Part shown: positions 1 through 10,795 of the stretch, piece after piece
Layout of the letters: the number at the start of each line of letters is the position of its first letter
Numbering within the stretch: the first letter of the stretch is position 1
DNA from: Mastigamoeba balamuthi
Lineage: Eukaryota; Evosea; Mastigamoebida; Mastigamoebidae
Direction: 5' to 3'
Assembly: GCA_902651635.1 (NCBI GenBank)
Contig: CACRSC010000006.1
Span: 413,320-477,319, forward strand
DNA: 64,000 nt
Notes under the pieces: model-generated
What the model saw: the letters and a program-made list of their open reading frames with translations, nothing else
The model's database searches: none
Told to the model about the DNA's origin: nothing
Position numbers and translations under genes: made by a program

Positions 1-3000
1 TCCACGCCCTCAAAGTGCCTGTCGACGGCCCCGCGCCACAGCACGAGCGCGTCGACGACGCTCGACGCCCCGTCGTGCGACCCCGCGAGCATCGAGACCA
101 TCGCCAGCTGCCACTTGCGCCACGTGGCCTCGGTCACGCCGACACGCCTCGTCGACTCGGAGGGCCTCGCGGGGTCGAGCGGGTACGACTCGGGCAGCTC
201 CAGCGCCACCTCGAGCACCAGGTCGTCCTTGGTGTACGCCGCCGTCACCGTCCGCGCGCCCCTGCTGCAGCGGATGGCGAACACGTCGTCGGCCCCCGCG
301 TACGACGACGCGGCGTCGAGCTCACGCTCAGCGATGTGCGAGGCCGAGTCGCGGGCCTCGCGCATGGCAACCGCGAGGCTGCGGCGGTCGAGGTCCGCAG
401 ACGCCCACGCGCGGCACAGCGCGGGCAGGTGGTCCAGCGCATCGACGAACAGATCGCGGGCGAGCGCGTCGCCGCCCTGCATCGCCGAGAGCACCAGCGA
501 CATGTGCGACGACATCGAGCACGAGGCCCGCACGAGTGCGCTCACGCGGGCACGCACGTCGGGCGGCGCGGGCCTCAGGACGCTGTGCAGAACGGACCAC
601 GCGAGCATGTGCGCCGCCGCCTCGGGGCCGTCGCGGCTCCTGGGAGCCTTGCGGGTGACGGCGGAGCGCAGGCCCGGGGTCAGCACCTCGTCGACACCGC
701 TGCCCTCCTCAGGCGCCGCCGGGGGCACGCGGCGCGGGAGAACAGCGCAGAGCAGCGAGTGCGCAGCGGACCGCTCCGCCTTGCCGGCGCACGAGAGGAC
801 GCGCAGCAGGTCGCTCTCGCAGCTGAGCACGCTCATGAGGAGCGACTGGTCCGGGTCGGGCGCTGACGCGGCACCGGTGCACGCCTTGAGCAGCGCCGAG
901 GTGTACGCGGGCCACAGCTGCGCGAGGCCGCCGAGGCGCGTGCGCTCGGACGGCGCGGAGGCCACGAGAGAGGGGACCATCGCCAGCACCTCGGCGTTGC
1001 ACGAACGCAGGGCCACTTCGCGCGCCGCGAGCATGCACACCGGCGACGCCTGCGCGTCGGGGTACGGCGACAGCGCCACGTGATACACCGTCGCCGCGGG
1101 CACGACGCCGGCGGTAGCGCACACGCGCAGGACGGAGAGCACCAGGTCCGTGGGCATCTGGTCGCCAGAGCAGACCTGCGGCAGCGCAGCGACGGCCTCG
1201 GCGGCGAGCCCGAGCGAAAGCGCGCACTCGAGCGTGCGGCGAGGTGCCACGAGCTTGCCGCCCGACGAGAGCTCCGAAGAGACGGTCGCGCGCAGGCGCG
1301 AGTCCGCGCGGGCGGCGTCGGCGTTGCCCGCGCAGACCGCCTGCAGCGAGCACAGCGCCCGGTCGTCAAACTGCGCGGTGAGCTCGGCCTGGCTAACGAC
1401 CTCGCGCACGACGTCCGCGGGGCACTCAACGATGCTCGCGAGGGTCTCGCACGCCAGCGCGTAGGCGCAACCCGACTCGTGGGCGCAGGCCGACGCATGG
1501 CGCCAGAGCGCAGCGGCGTCGGCCGACTTGGCAGCGCGCGGGATGCACGAGTCCAGGGACGAGTGCAGCGGGCCGTCGCCGGCCTGCTTGGGAAGCAGCG
1601 AGCACATGCACATGTCGAGGGCGGCCCACGGCCTCGACGACGTGCACTCGGTGCTCAGGGACACGGCGGCGCACAGGGCCCTGCACAGGCGCAGCGCCGT
1701 CCTGGCGGCGCCCTGTGACGGCGACGCGCAGTCGGGAGTGGGCGACGTGATGGCAGCCCTGCCCCACGGCAGCAGCGGCGCGAGCGAGGACGCCGAGGAC
1801 GGGAGACCGGACAGGGCGCGCGAGGCATCCGCGACAGCGCCGGCGAGCAGCGACTTGTCGAGGCCCCAAGCGGAGCACGCGGACTCCAGGGCGCCCGCGA
1901 GGACCTTGGGGGACGGCGTCTCGTGCGCGCTCTGCACGAACCGCGCGATGTAGGACGCGAGCTTCTTGCAGAGCACCGCGCGCGCCGCGTCGTCTGCGAA
2001 CGTCGACGACCACGCGGGATCCGCGGGAGCCGAGAGATCGGCGCACAGCGACGTCGACGCGAGACGCGCCGCAATGCGGATGAGGTCCGCGCCGCCGCTG
2101 CCGCCAGAGAGCTCCCTGCGCACGCGTGCCCCGATCGCCGAGCACATGCGCGCGGCGGTGCTCGTGGCCCCGTGGTCAGAGGCCTCCGCTGCCTCGCCCT
2201 CGTCAGAGTCGCCTGCGTCGGACTCGCTGCGGGAGTCCTGCTCCCGCGCCTCCTGCGCCGAGAGCAGCACGAGCGGCCACGCGCGCCCCAGCGCGCAGCT
2301 CGCAAGCGCGACGACGCCGCCCGCGTCAACCGGAGAGACGGTCGCGAGCTGCGCCCCGTCCGACGAGACACCGGCGGCAGCGATGGCGAGCTCCACTGCC
2401 TCGGTGAGGGGCTGCTGCCCGGGGGTCTTGAGGAAGGCGGTGGCGGCTTCGGTGATGACGGCCGACGTCGTGCTGCTGAACTCGTCGTTCTTGGCCGCCC
2501 TGAGCAGGCGCGCGAGCCACCGGGGCCCGCACTCCCTAGCGCGCCCTACGAGCTCCGCCCACATCGCGGGGCGGGCGTCGAGGGACGACGCGCGGACGGC
2601 GTTGAGGGCGACCTCGAGCGCCGCGGAGGAGCGCGAGGAGTCGCCAGAGGAGGCCTCGCGGACAAACCACTCGACGGCGCTCTCGTTCTCGTCGCGGCCG
2701 TCGGCGCATACGAGCGCCAGCGAGGGGTCGTTGCGCGCGCGCATGAGCGACTGCAGCAGCTCGGCGTCGCCCGACGCGCGTGCGGCGGCAGCGACGCACG
2801 CGGGGCCTGCGGGGAGCCACCCGGCGTCGGCCGCCTTGCAGGCGAACGAAGCGGCGCGGACCGCAGCGGAGCCCCCGGCACCGGCGGCAGCGGACAGCGA
2901 CGACTCGATGCGGGCAGCGAGCTCGGGCTGCACGAGGCACCCGGCGAGCGCGTCGGCGACGGCGGGGCTGCACTTGTCGTCGGTGACGGCGCGGTCGACA

Positions 3001-4211
3001 GCGGAGCACAGGAGGTCGCCGGCGAACGCCGCGTCGCCCGCGGCGGCCGCGCAGTCGCGGAGGGCGCGCGCGAGGGCGGCGGCGTCCGACTCTGTCGTGC
3101 CGGCGCGCAGCGCTGCGCAGGCGTCGCTCAGCGCCGGCGCCAGCGACTTGGCGACGGCCTGCGCCTCGGCAGAGCCGCTCGGCAGCGCGCGCAGCACCGC
3201 GGGGACGGACATCGCCGCGGGGGCGCCGCCGCGCGCGACGGCGTGGGCGAGGGACCTCCCGAGGCCCTGGGGTGCCGGGACCCCGCGAGCCAGCGCGGCA
3301 GCCGCGAGGCTGACGGCGAGAGCGGCGCAGGCGGCGTCGTCCTCCTTGGACAGGCACTCGGCGAGGGCGATCGGGCCCACGGCGTCCCGCACGGCGTCGG
3401 GCAGCGCGTCCCAGGCCTGCAGCGCGGCCGAGAGCGCCGAGCGCCTGACGAGGGCCGACCTGCAGCGCAGGGTGTCGCGGGGGCCGCCAGGGGTCCCGAA
3501 CAGCGCCTGCGCGGCGGCCGCGCTGCCCCGGACGGCCTCGTCGCAGGCCAGGGCGACCAGGGCGCTGGCGCTGCGCTCCGAGGGCTCGTCGGGCGCGTCC
3601 CTGGGCGCGCGCTGCACGGCCGAGAGCGCCGCCGCGAGCCCCGAGCCCACGAACCCCGCGATGTCGCGCGCGCACTCTGCGCGGGCGCGGTCGAGGTTGG
3701 CGGCGGGGACGAGCGAGAGCGCCTCGAGCGCGCGCGCAGCGACCTCGCGGCAGGGGTCGTGCGACGAGGCGAGCCACGAGGGAAGCAGCTCGCGCACGCG
3801 CCTGCCGACGCTGCGCTTGGTGGCGGCGCCGCGCACCAGCGCGCAGAGGATGCCGTTGGCGCGCTCGCGGACGGAGCGCTCGGGGTCGGACGAGAGGCGC
3901 GGGTACATGGCGGCCCAGACGGCGGCCAGCGCCTCGCAGGCCTCGGGGTCCGCGGGGGCCGACGACGCCAGCAGCGAGAGGATCTCGGCCGAGGCGCGCA
4001 GGCGGGTGACGGGCGAGGGCTTGAGGAGCAGGCGGAACTGGACCGAGAGGTCCGGGGGCATCGCGGGGGCGGCCATCAGGGCGAGGGGGCTCGACGTCGA
4101 GAGGCGGTCAGAGTCGGCCGACGCCAGCAGCGACGAGCACAGGCCCGGCGAGATCGACGACGACGCGGGCTGCGCGTGCGGGCGCGTCGCCTTGTTCTTG
4201 TCCTTGCCCAT
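1..4211 (-). CDS. LTN1: Listerin E3 ubiquitin ligase (C-terminus beyond window)
   Basis: Listerin is the ribosome-associated quality control ligase that ubiquitinates stalled nascent chains on 60S subunits. The frame is open from the ATG at 4211 to the window edge, 1403 codons with no intron. After a basic, Ser-rich start, residues about 40-135 carry the conserved listerin N-terminal block (FRLLLKPSP, WAAMYPRLSSDPERSVRERA, LLPSWLASSHDP). A long helical-repeat body follows. Residues about 1320-1370 match the RWD-type segment next to the RING (AAYTKDDLVLEVALELPESY, VGVTEATWRKWQ). The last visible residues, RHFEGV, align with human DKRFEGV, which directly precedes the RING cysteines, so only about the last 45-50 residues are missing. 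A 4.2-kb intronless gene is odd among these neighbours. Family knowledge supports the function; identity rests on both ends matching. Confidence 0.93.
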   Translation of the reverse strand, partial: MGKDKNKATRPHAQPASSSISPGLCSSLLASADSDRLSTSSPLALMAAPAMPPDLSVQFRLLLKPSPVTRLRASAEILSLLASSAPADPEACEALAAVWAAMYPRLSSDPERSVRERANGILCALVRGAATKRSVGRRVRELLPSWLASSHDPCREVAARALEALSLVPAANLDRARAECARDIAGFVGSGLAAALSAVQRAPRDAPDEPSERSASALVALACDEAVRGSAAAAQALFGTPGGPRDTLRCRSALVRRSALSAALQAWDALPDAVRDAVGPIALAECLSKEDDAACAALAVSLAAAALARGVPAPQGLGRSLAHAVARGGAPAAMSVPAVLRALPSGSAEAQAVAKSLAPALSDACAALRAGTTESDAAALARALRDCAAAAGDAAFAGDLLCSAVDRAVTDDKCSPAVADALAGCLVQPELAARIESSLSAAAGAGGSAAVRAASFACKAADAGWLPAGPACVAAAARASGDAELLQSLMRARNDPSLALVCADGRDENESAVEWFVREASSGDSSRSSAALEVALNAVRASSLDARPAMWAELVGRARECGPRWLARLLRAAKNDEFSSTTSAVITEAATAFLKTPGQQPLTEAVELAIAAAGVSSDGAQLATVSPVDAGGVVALASCALGRAWPLVLLSAQEAREQDSRSESDAGDSDEGEAAEASDHGATSTAARMCSAIGARVRRELSGGSGGADLIRIAARLASTSLCADLSAPADPAWSSTFADDAARAVLCKKLASYIARFVQSAHETPSPKVLAGALESACSAWGLDKSLLAGAVADASRALSGLPSSASSLAPLLPWGRAAITSPTPDCASPSQGAARTALRLCRALCAAVSLSTECTSSRPWAALDMCMCSLLPKQAGDGPLHSSLDSCIPRAAKSADAAALWRHASACAHESGCAYALACETLASIVECPADVVREVVSQAELTAQFDDRALCSLQAVCAGNADAARADSRLRATVSSELSSGGKLVAPRRTLECALSLGLAAEAVAALPQVCSGDQMPTDLVLSVLRVCATAGVVPAATVYHVALSPYPDAQASPVCMLAAREVALRSCNAEVLAMVPSLVASAPSERTRLGGLAQLWPAYTSALLKACTGAASAPDPDQSLLMSVLSCESDLLRVLSCAGKAERSAAHSLLCAVLPRRVPPAAPEEGSGVDEVLTPGLRSAVTRKAPRSRDGPEAAAHMLAWSVLHSVLRPAPPDVRARVSALVRASCSMSSHMSLVLSAMQGGDALARDLFVDALDHLPALCRAWASADLDRRSLAVAMREARDSASHIAERELDAASSYAGADDVFAIRCSRGARTVTAAYTKDDLVLEVALELPESYPLDPARPSESTRRVGVTEATWRKWQLAMVSMLAGSHDGASSVVDALVLWRGAVDRHFEGV

Positions 4212-4610
4212 CGGTGAGACGCGTGGGTCAGTTGTCTTGTGCCGCCACGCAGAAGGGGGCAGGCCGAGAACACAAGAGATACGGGTATCTTTCTCTCCCA
4301 ACAAAATCCCCGTTGAGTATCTTCTGTGTTTGAATGTGTGACACCTCATTTCCGCAGTGAAGCGTGTGAACAACTGTTGTTGCTTGAACCGTTTACAGCA
4401 GAGTCAGTTGAAGAGCGTTTCCGCTTGCGGGAAGTGTTCTTCTCTGTCAAAGTTGTGTTCGGTGACCGTGGAGGGGAGGGGAGGGGAAGGTGAGGGAGGG
4501 AAGGATGTGGGTAGACCAATCAGGCCTGCCATCCCCGCGCAAGACGAGGTATGAGAGGCGCCCATTGTCTTCATAGTAGACTGTTCGCCGCCGCCAGAGG
4601 AGCGCCTCTC
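4212..4610. promoter_or_regulatory. Intergenic: LTN1 upstream region and BAH-MBD 3' flank
   Basis: About 400 bases between the LTN1 start codon and the end of the BAH-MBD gene. It is less GC-rich than the flanking genes. On the minus strand, an AAAGATAC-containing stretch lies about 75 bases upstream of the LTN1 ATG. I see no gene here. Confidence 0.4.
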
Positions 4611-6930
4611 CTATTGCAGCGGTGCCTGCTGCTGTGCTTGCTGCTGCTGGTGATCCTCGGGCGGTCTCGGCGCCGCCGGCTGCTCCTCTGTGGGCGCTGC
4701 CGCGGCAGGCGCCTCCTTTTGCCCGTTGTTCGCCTGCGGCATCGCAACGTCCTGCGGCACCGCCTGCGCGGGCACCGGGGCCGGCACTGGCGGAGTGTCC
4801 TGGACAACCTCCATCGCCTCGGGCCCCCGCGCTGCAGCGGTGGCCTCGGCGCTCGCCGCAGGGGCGGCAGGCGCGACCGCAGGAGCAGCCGCCGCGGGGG
4901 CGACGTCCATGGGCGCGGCCTGGTTCTGTGCCGCAGGTTCTTGCGAGGGCTTTTGCTGCTGCTCCTGCGCCTGCGGGTCCGACGCAACCACAGTGTGATC
5001 CGCCGCGGGTGCTGCATTCGGCTCTCCTTGCTGGGCCGCTGCCGACGAGTTCTGTTGCGCAGCGACCACCAGCTTCAACTTCGTCATCGGCTGCTGGGAC
5101 GCGGGCTCCGCGGCTGCGGCCGCAGGCGCCGCCGGGGCAGGGGCAGACGCGGCTTCGGGCGCCGGAGCGGGCGCGGGCGACACCGCCGCCGGGGCCGAGG
5201 CAGAGGCGGGGGCGGGCGCTGCCGCGGCGGGCGTTGTCGGGGCCGGGACAGGCGTTGCTGACGGGGACTGCGCCTGTCCAGACGTGGGCGAAGGGGACTC
5301 GTCCGGCGAGACGTGGTCACCGGACACCGATGCCGCGGCAGCCGCGACCGCCGACGGCGACGACGCGTGCTCCGGTGCGGGCGGCTTCCCGGCGGCCGAC
5401 ACGAGCTTCAGGGGCCACCCCTTGCTCTGTATGTGCCTCAGCACCTCGGTTGTCTGTGCACGGTGCGTGCGCCGCGCGGTCAGCGTTCCTGTGCGCACGG
5501 CGTGCGGGGGCGCGCAGAAGAGAAAGAGTGGACTCACCGAGCGGAACTTACATCCGTCAGGACTGTACCAGTACGTGTCGACGCGGTTTGACGGCGCGGA
5601 CCTCGGCGCGATCTCGTTGTACCACCCCTCGCCGAGCTCGTACGTCAGCAGCGCGCGCTTGGGCCCGACGCTGAACTCGTACGCGGGCCTCTTCCCGCGC
5701 GCCAGCGCCGCCATCTCGGGCGAGGGCTTCGCGACCCTCGGCTTCTGCGACGGCGGGGGCGTCGCCGCCGACCCCGACGCCGGGCGCGACTTGCGCTTGT
5801 GCGACTTCTCCTTCTCCGCCGGCGCGGCGGGCGCCGCCGACGGGGGCGCGCGCGGGGCGACCATGGCGTTGCGCGCCGTGTCGTACGTGCGGCGCCAGAA
5901 GAACCCGCCGGCAGGCGGCGGGGCGTCGCCGTGCACGACGACGCAGGGGCCCGAGATCGACGACGCGGGGACCACGTCGGTCTCGGTCGTGGCGAACAGC
6001 TCGTTGTGCGCGGCCTCTGCGCCGAACGGCGTCTCCGCGGGGCGCGCGAGCCACTCGACGCAGACGACGACGCTGCCCCCCGTGGGCGCGTCGTGCCCGA
6101 TCGACGTGATGCGGCCGATGGGCGGCGAGACGCCCGCGTGCTCGGTGCGGAACAGCGCGTGGTCGCCGACGGCGTAGTCCTGCCCGGCGACCTTGAGCGT
6201 CGCCGACGAGCCCTCGCCGATCATCTCGGCCGCCGGGCCCCCGGCGGCGGCGCACGCGCGCGACACGACCCCGGCGACCTTGACGCGGACCTTCGGGGGC
6301 ACGACCTCGGGCTTCGGGGCCTCGGGCGGCGGGGCCGTCTCCTTGGCTGCGTTGCGGAACAGCGGGGGGCGGAGAAACATCGCGTGCGTCAGCGCAGGCA
6401 AATTGGAGGGAAATGGGGGGAGGGGGAAGAAGATATCTTTGGGGGGAGAGGAGTGTGGTAGTCGCACGCTGAGGGAAAGATTCGGGGGTGTGGAAGGTCT
6501 TGGCCTCGCTGTCGAAGAGCAGCTCGAAGAAGTAGTGGTCGGGCTGCGCGGACCACGCGGCGAGGTCGCCGCCGGGCACGTCCGCGCGCTTGACGACGGT
6601 GCAGCGCCCGACGACGAAGCTGCGGTGGTTCGCGCACTTATCGCGCGAGAGGAACACCTCGCCGGTGAGCGGCTGCCTGCCGAGCGCCGACACAAAGGGC
6701 GCGATGTCGCGCGCGCGGTAGAGCCAGACGCCCTCGACGTAGCCCGCGCCCGTGCCGTCCTCGTAGAGCGTGTCGACGCGCGCGAGGAACTTGTCGTCGC
6801 CCATGTACACGTGGTCGCCCACGCGGTACGTGGAGCCCTTGTGCTCAAACGCTGTCTGGTACACGCGCAGGCGCTGCGCAGCCGTCGTCGCTCCCGCTCC
6901 CGCCCCCGCTCCCGCTGCTGCTGCTGCCAT
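4611..6930 (-). CDS. Tandem BAH + methyl-CpG-binding-domain chromatin protein
   Basis: Exons 6930-6468, 6346-5538 and 5453-4611 join in frame to 704 aa. BAH domain 1 (about residues 30-155) shows YRVGDHVYMGDDKFLARVD and ends in YFFELLFDSEAKTFH. BAH domain 2 (about 185-300) shows YAVGDHALFRTEHAGVSPP and the typical closing GFFWRRTYD. Near residues 385-440 is a methyl-CpG-binding-type domain (GWYNEIAPRSAP, DTYWYSPDGCKFRS) split by an in-frame 84-base intron just before TTEVLRHIQSKGW. The last ~260 residues are Ala/Pro/Gln-rich and probably disordered. BAH domains read nucleosomes or modified histones and MBDs bind methylated CpG, so a nuclear chromatin reader is inferred. Whether this MBD binds 5mC cannot be told from sequence. 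The ATG at 6930 precedes a poly-Ala/Gly leader and follows an AT-rich tract. Confidence 0.85.
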
Positions 6931-7324
6931 CGCTAACGCTCTCTGCGCATCGGCGCGCGCGGTTTTTTTTAAACGAAATAATTTGAAAATAAAAAAAAGA
7001 TTTTGCCCGAGAACAAACAAACGGGGCGATCTCTGCGCGGGGGCGGGCGTGGGGCGGCGGAGCGGCCGCGCGGGCTCCGAGGTACCTTGTGCTGTGTAGC
7101 GCCGGTTGCGGCAGTACCGCCCGCCCGATTTTTCTTCTGACCCAAAGTTTTTGGCGCCGAGTTTTTTCCGCCCTCCGCGTGCGCCGCCGCGTTGAACACA
7201 ACGAAGATTCGCGCCACGTGGTCTCAATGACGTCCGCGCGAATCTTCTCAGAGGGTGTCCCTTTTTTCTACCCCCCCGCACGGTCTTCCCGCCGTTCCGC
7301 CACCACCACCACCCACTCGCCTCG
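6931..7324. promoter_or_regulatory. Bidirectional promoter region, BAH-MBD / FHA kinase
   Basis: This 394-base head-to-head interval has an AT-rich block at about 6962-7010 (poly-T, AAATAATTTGAAAATAAA) near the BAH-MBD start. Near the kinase start, at about 7205-7252, a pair of inverted AAGATTCGCGC / GCGCGAATCTT sequences flanks a CACGTG-containing stretch. The placement suggests regulatory function, but no element is proven. Confidence 0.45.
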
Positions 7325-9403
7325 ATGGACGGGTCTCCGGGACAGCCGAGCGCGTCGAAGGAGTCCCCGACGGGGCCCCAGCGCGCCCCGTGGGGCAGGC
7401 TGGTCTCGATCGGCCCCGGCAACGGCGGCACTGTCGACCTGCGCGGCAACGAGATTCTGCTGGGCCGCTCGCGCGAGTGCAGCGTGCGGCTGCCCTACGC
7501 CCACATCAGCGGCAGGCACTGCAGGATCTGCCGCGCGCTCGGCAGCACGGCCTTTGTCCACGACGACAGGTGCGCCCCAAGAGGGGGGGCGGCGGTGTGG
7601 GCGTCTGTGGGGGGTGGTGTTTGTGCCCCGCCCGCTCAATTGAGTATCTCGCCACGCCGCGCAGCACAAACGGGACGTTCATCAACGGGAGGCGCGTCGG
7701 CAAGGGCAAGAAGATGATCCTCAACGACGGCGACCAGCTACAGCTCTCGCGCCAAGGTCCGCACGGGGGATGGCCGCTTGGCCGAGGGAGGGGGGACTGA
7801 CTTATTTTCCCTCGGCCGCTTTTTCGTTCCGTTTGCCGTTCGGCCCACACATTTCGTGGCAAGGCGGAGACCGGCCCGCCCAACCGGCCATCGCTGAGAG
7901 CCAGCGTACCCCAGACCCCATCCAGTTCCTCTACGAGGACTACGAGAGGAAGCAGAACGCCCTGTCCAAGTACCTCCCCCTTGACGTGAGCCACCCTTCT
8001 CCTCCCTCTTGCGGGCTTGACACGCGAGGGGGCGCGCACCGCCAGCACGCCGTGCTCCAGTTCTACGATCTCACAAACCACATCGGGAGGTGCGCCCCCC
8101 ACCCCCACCCCTCTGCCTGGCCCCTCTGGTCTCACGCACGGCAGCGGCAAGTTCGGGGAGGTGTTCTTCGGGGCGCACAAGACCACGGGCGCGCAGGCGG
8201 CCGTCAAGGTCATCGACAAGAAGCGCAACGGGATGAACGCGCTGGCGCTCGAGTTCTTCCAGCGCGAGGCGGACATCCTCAAGATGGTCAAGCACACGAA
8301 CATCGTCTCGGTGTTTGACGTCTACGACTCGCCGTCGACGCTCTGCATTGCGTTCCAGTAGTGCGCGATCCGCAATTTGGTGTTCTTTTTGTTGTATCTG
8401 TGGGCGTTGTTTTTTTTGTTCTTGGGAGCTCACCAGAGCTTTGCGCGGGCAGCTGCGAGGGAGGGGACCTGTTCGACGCCACCGTGGGCAGAGGCAAGTT
8501 CCCCGAGGAGGAGGCCAGGCACATATTTCTGCAGCTTCTGCACGGCGTAAGGTAGCGGAAATGCCGCTGAATTATCGAGCTCACTCGGCCGCTCGAAAAG
8601 GTATCTCCACGAGCAGAAGATCGTTCACAGAGACCTCAAGGTTCCCCGCCCAGCCAACAACCAGCCACGCCGTCCCGTCTGGCTGTTGCCTTTTCTGACG
8701 TCACGCGCACAGCCCGAGAACGTCCTGCTTGAGACCAAGGGCGCGAACCCCCACATCCGCATCACGGACTTCGGGATGGCCAAGATGCTCGGTGCGGCTG
8801 GCGTCCCCCTCACTGCACGGCCCTCTGACGATTGTGCGCAGGAGGAAGCTCGTTCGTGACGAGCACGCTGTGCGGGACGCCGCAGTACGTGGCGCCAGAG
8901 GTCCTGCGCAAGGCGGAGGACACAAGCGCCCCTGGCTACGGCGTCGCCTGCGACCTGTGGTCCCTGGGAGCGCTGCTGTATTTCATCCTTTTCGGCCGGC
9001 CTCCGTTCCAGTCAGAGGGGGCGCAGCTGCTCGAGTCCATCAGTACGCACGAGCGGCGCAGCTCCAGCCCCCCTCCCCTCCCCGCGTGACACTCAACGCC
9101 TGCCGGGCAGAGAACGCCGAGTACAGCATCCCTCAAGAGCAGGAGGAGAACGTCTCCCCAGAGGCCAAAGACCTCATCAAGGGGCTGCTCAACACAGACC
9201 CCGCGGCGAGGCTCACGGCAGAGGAGGCGCTCAAGCACCCATGGGTGTTCAGGCTGGACCCCCTGCCCGCGAAGGATCCTGCTCCCGCCAAGGACCTCGT
9301 GCCCGCCAAGGACCCAGTGTCCGCAAAGCGCGTCGCTTCGACGCCGGTGGCACCCTCGGCTGGGCAGAAAGTGGCGAAGCGCCTTCGACTGAGCGATGGC
9401 TAG
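7325..9403 (+). CDS. FHA-domain CAMK-type Ser/Thr kinase (Chk2/Rad53-like)
   Basis: Ten exons (7325-7569, 7665-7756, about 7915-7985, 8046-8089, 8145-8360, 8453-8551, 8601-8640, 8713-8791, 8842-9042, 9111-9403) close to 459 aa. The start of exon 3 is the least certain junction. The N-terminal FHA domain (about 20-115) has [20 protein letters not shown] and [13 protein letters not shown], a phosphothreonine-binding fold. The kinase domain follows: glycine loop [12 protein letters not shown], lysine in AAVKV, catalytic [18 protein letters not shown], activation segment [10 protein letters not shown] and closing [11 protein letters not shown]. The tail has four AKDP/AKDL-type repeats and a basic KRLRL end, possibly nuclear. 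FHA followed by a CAMK catalytic domain is the arrangement of Chk2/Rad53 checkpoint kinases and several amoebozoan relatives. All catalytic residues are present, so it should be active. Confidence 0.9.
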
Positions 9404-9574
9404 GCGCGCCCCCCTCCTGGGGCCCGCTTGCCTTCTCCCGGTCTCTTGTTTTCTAGAGGGGGGTGGACGACAGATGTTGCACGGGCAATGTTTGAATACA
9501 CCGTCCTTTAATGCGCACACAGAGACTGGCGCTGCTTGTGGCAGGGACCTACGTGTACAACAAGAGTGCCGGGC

Positions 9575-10795
9575 CTACGGCGAGTGGTGCGCCTTGGAGG
9601 GCGTCGAGGGCCTTGCTGCACGAGGGGACGACGAGGACCGCTCGTCGAGCACCTCCTGGCACACCTCGAGGGCGACCGCGGGGTCGACGTCCGTGCTCAG
9701 GGCCATGCACTCGGCAAAGACCCTCTTCAGCTGTGCCCTGTCGACCGCCTTCTCCGCGGCCACTCTCCTGAGCACGCCCTGCTTGAACTCTGCCCGCGCG
9801 TCCAGCGCCCTTGCGTCGCCGTCCGACCCGCAGCTCTTGGCCATCGGGTTCCCGCGGTGGCTCTGCGGCCGCTGCAGGCCGTGCTGCTCCGCCCTGGGCT
9901 GCTGCTGCCGCCTGCCGGCGATGGACATGCGCAGCAGCAGCGAGTCAACTGACTCGATCACGGGGCACTCGTCGACGTCGGCGCCCAGCGACCTGCACAG
10001 CCTGCCCCCGCGGGACGCGGCGTGCACGGTCGTGCTCACTGCGAGCTCCGACGGGCTCGTGAGCCCGCTCCTGCGGCGCTGCGCAGACGCGGCCGCTGCC
10101 TGGTCCCTGAGCTCCTTCTCCCTGTGCTCCTGCGCGGCGCGCGCTGCGCAGTGTGCTGCCCTCTGGGCGTCGCGCTCTCTGCGTGCCTCTTCTCTCCTGG
10201 CGCGCTCGTCCTCCTCTTCCTGCTGCGCCCTCCTCGCGAGCTCCGCTGTTGGGGTTGATGGGGGTTGGCTGGTTCAGGTTTTGGTCCCGCTTGTCCGCAG
10301 GAACTTCAAACTTGAACCCCGGGTGTTGGCGTCTCTTCGCAAATGGGGGCCACGCAGACCCTTGGCAGCGCCTCTCGGCTTGTGCGCAAGGTGCTCCCAC
10401 CCGTGGCATCGCAGTCCGCCCGCCTCGGCTGTCCAGGCAGCGACCAACGAATGGCCTGTGCCAAGTCGAAGAAGTGCACTGGGGCGAGGCTTGTGTGTGT
10501 GGCGTCTCCCGTAATGGCTCGTGTCGTGTTACTTGCCTTTTTTCCGAGCCCGCTCTGCGTCTGCGTCGCGGTCTCGCCCGGCGCCCGCGGCACACGCGTT
10601 GCCCTGCGTGCCGCCCGGCCCCGCCGAGGCCTCGCGGGCCTGCGCCGTCGCTCGGGAGGACTCCGCGAGCTCGCGCTCCTGGCGCAGCCGCCGCAGGCGC
10701 TCCTCCTGCCGCAGCTGGCTCGGCGTCTTCATGCTGTCGAGCATGGCGCGCCGCATCGCGTCGACGTCGAGCTCGGCCAGCGGGTCCGCTGCCAT
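9575..10795 (-). CDS. Coiled-coil protein of unknown function
   Basis: Exons 10795-10537 and 10245-9575 give 309 aa. The N-terminus (MAADPLAELDVDAMRRAML) leads into a highly charged helical region (QLRQEERLRRLRQERELAE) that resumes after the intron (ARRAQQEEEDERARREEARR), so the two exons clearly belong together. A second helical patch near the C-terminus reads AEFKQGVLRRVAAEKAVDRA. Only a GC donor (AAAG then GCAAGT at 10536) keeps the phase; the nearby GT does not. An AGATATT-like element lies about 30 bases upstream of the ATG (10830-10824). I do not recognise the family; a cytoskeletal or scaffold role would be a guess. Confidence 0.75.

Noticed and set aside
1923-4341. Long open frames (over 760 codons) on the plus strand opposite LTN1
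   Set aside because: They are antisense shadows of a very GC-rich coding strand: compositionally biased to Arg/Ala/Gly/Ser and without motifs, while the minus frame gives a full listerin.
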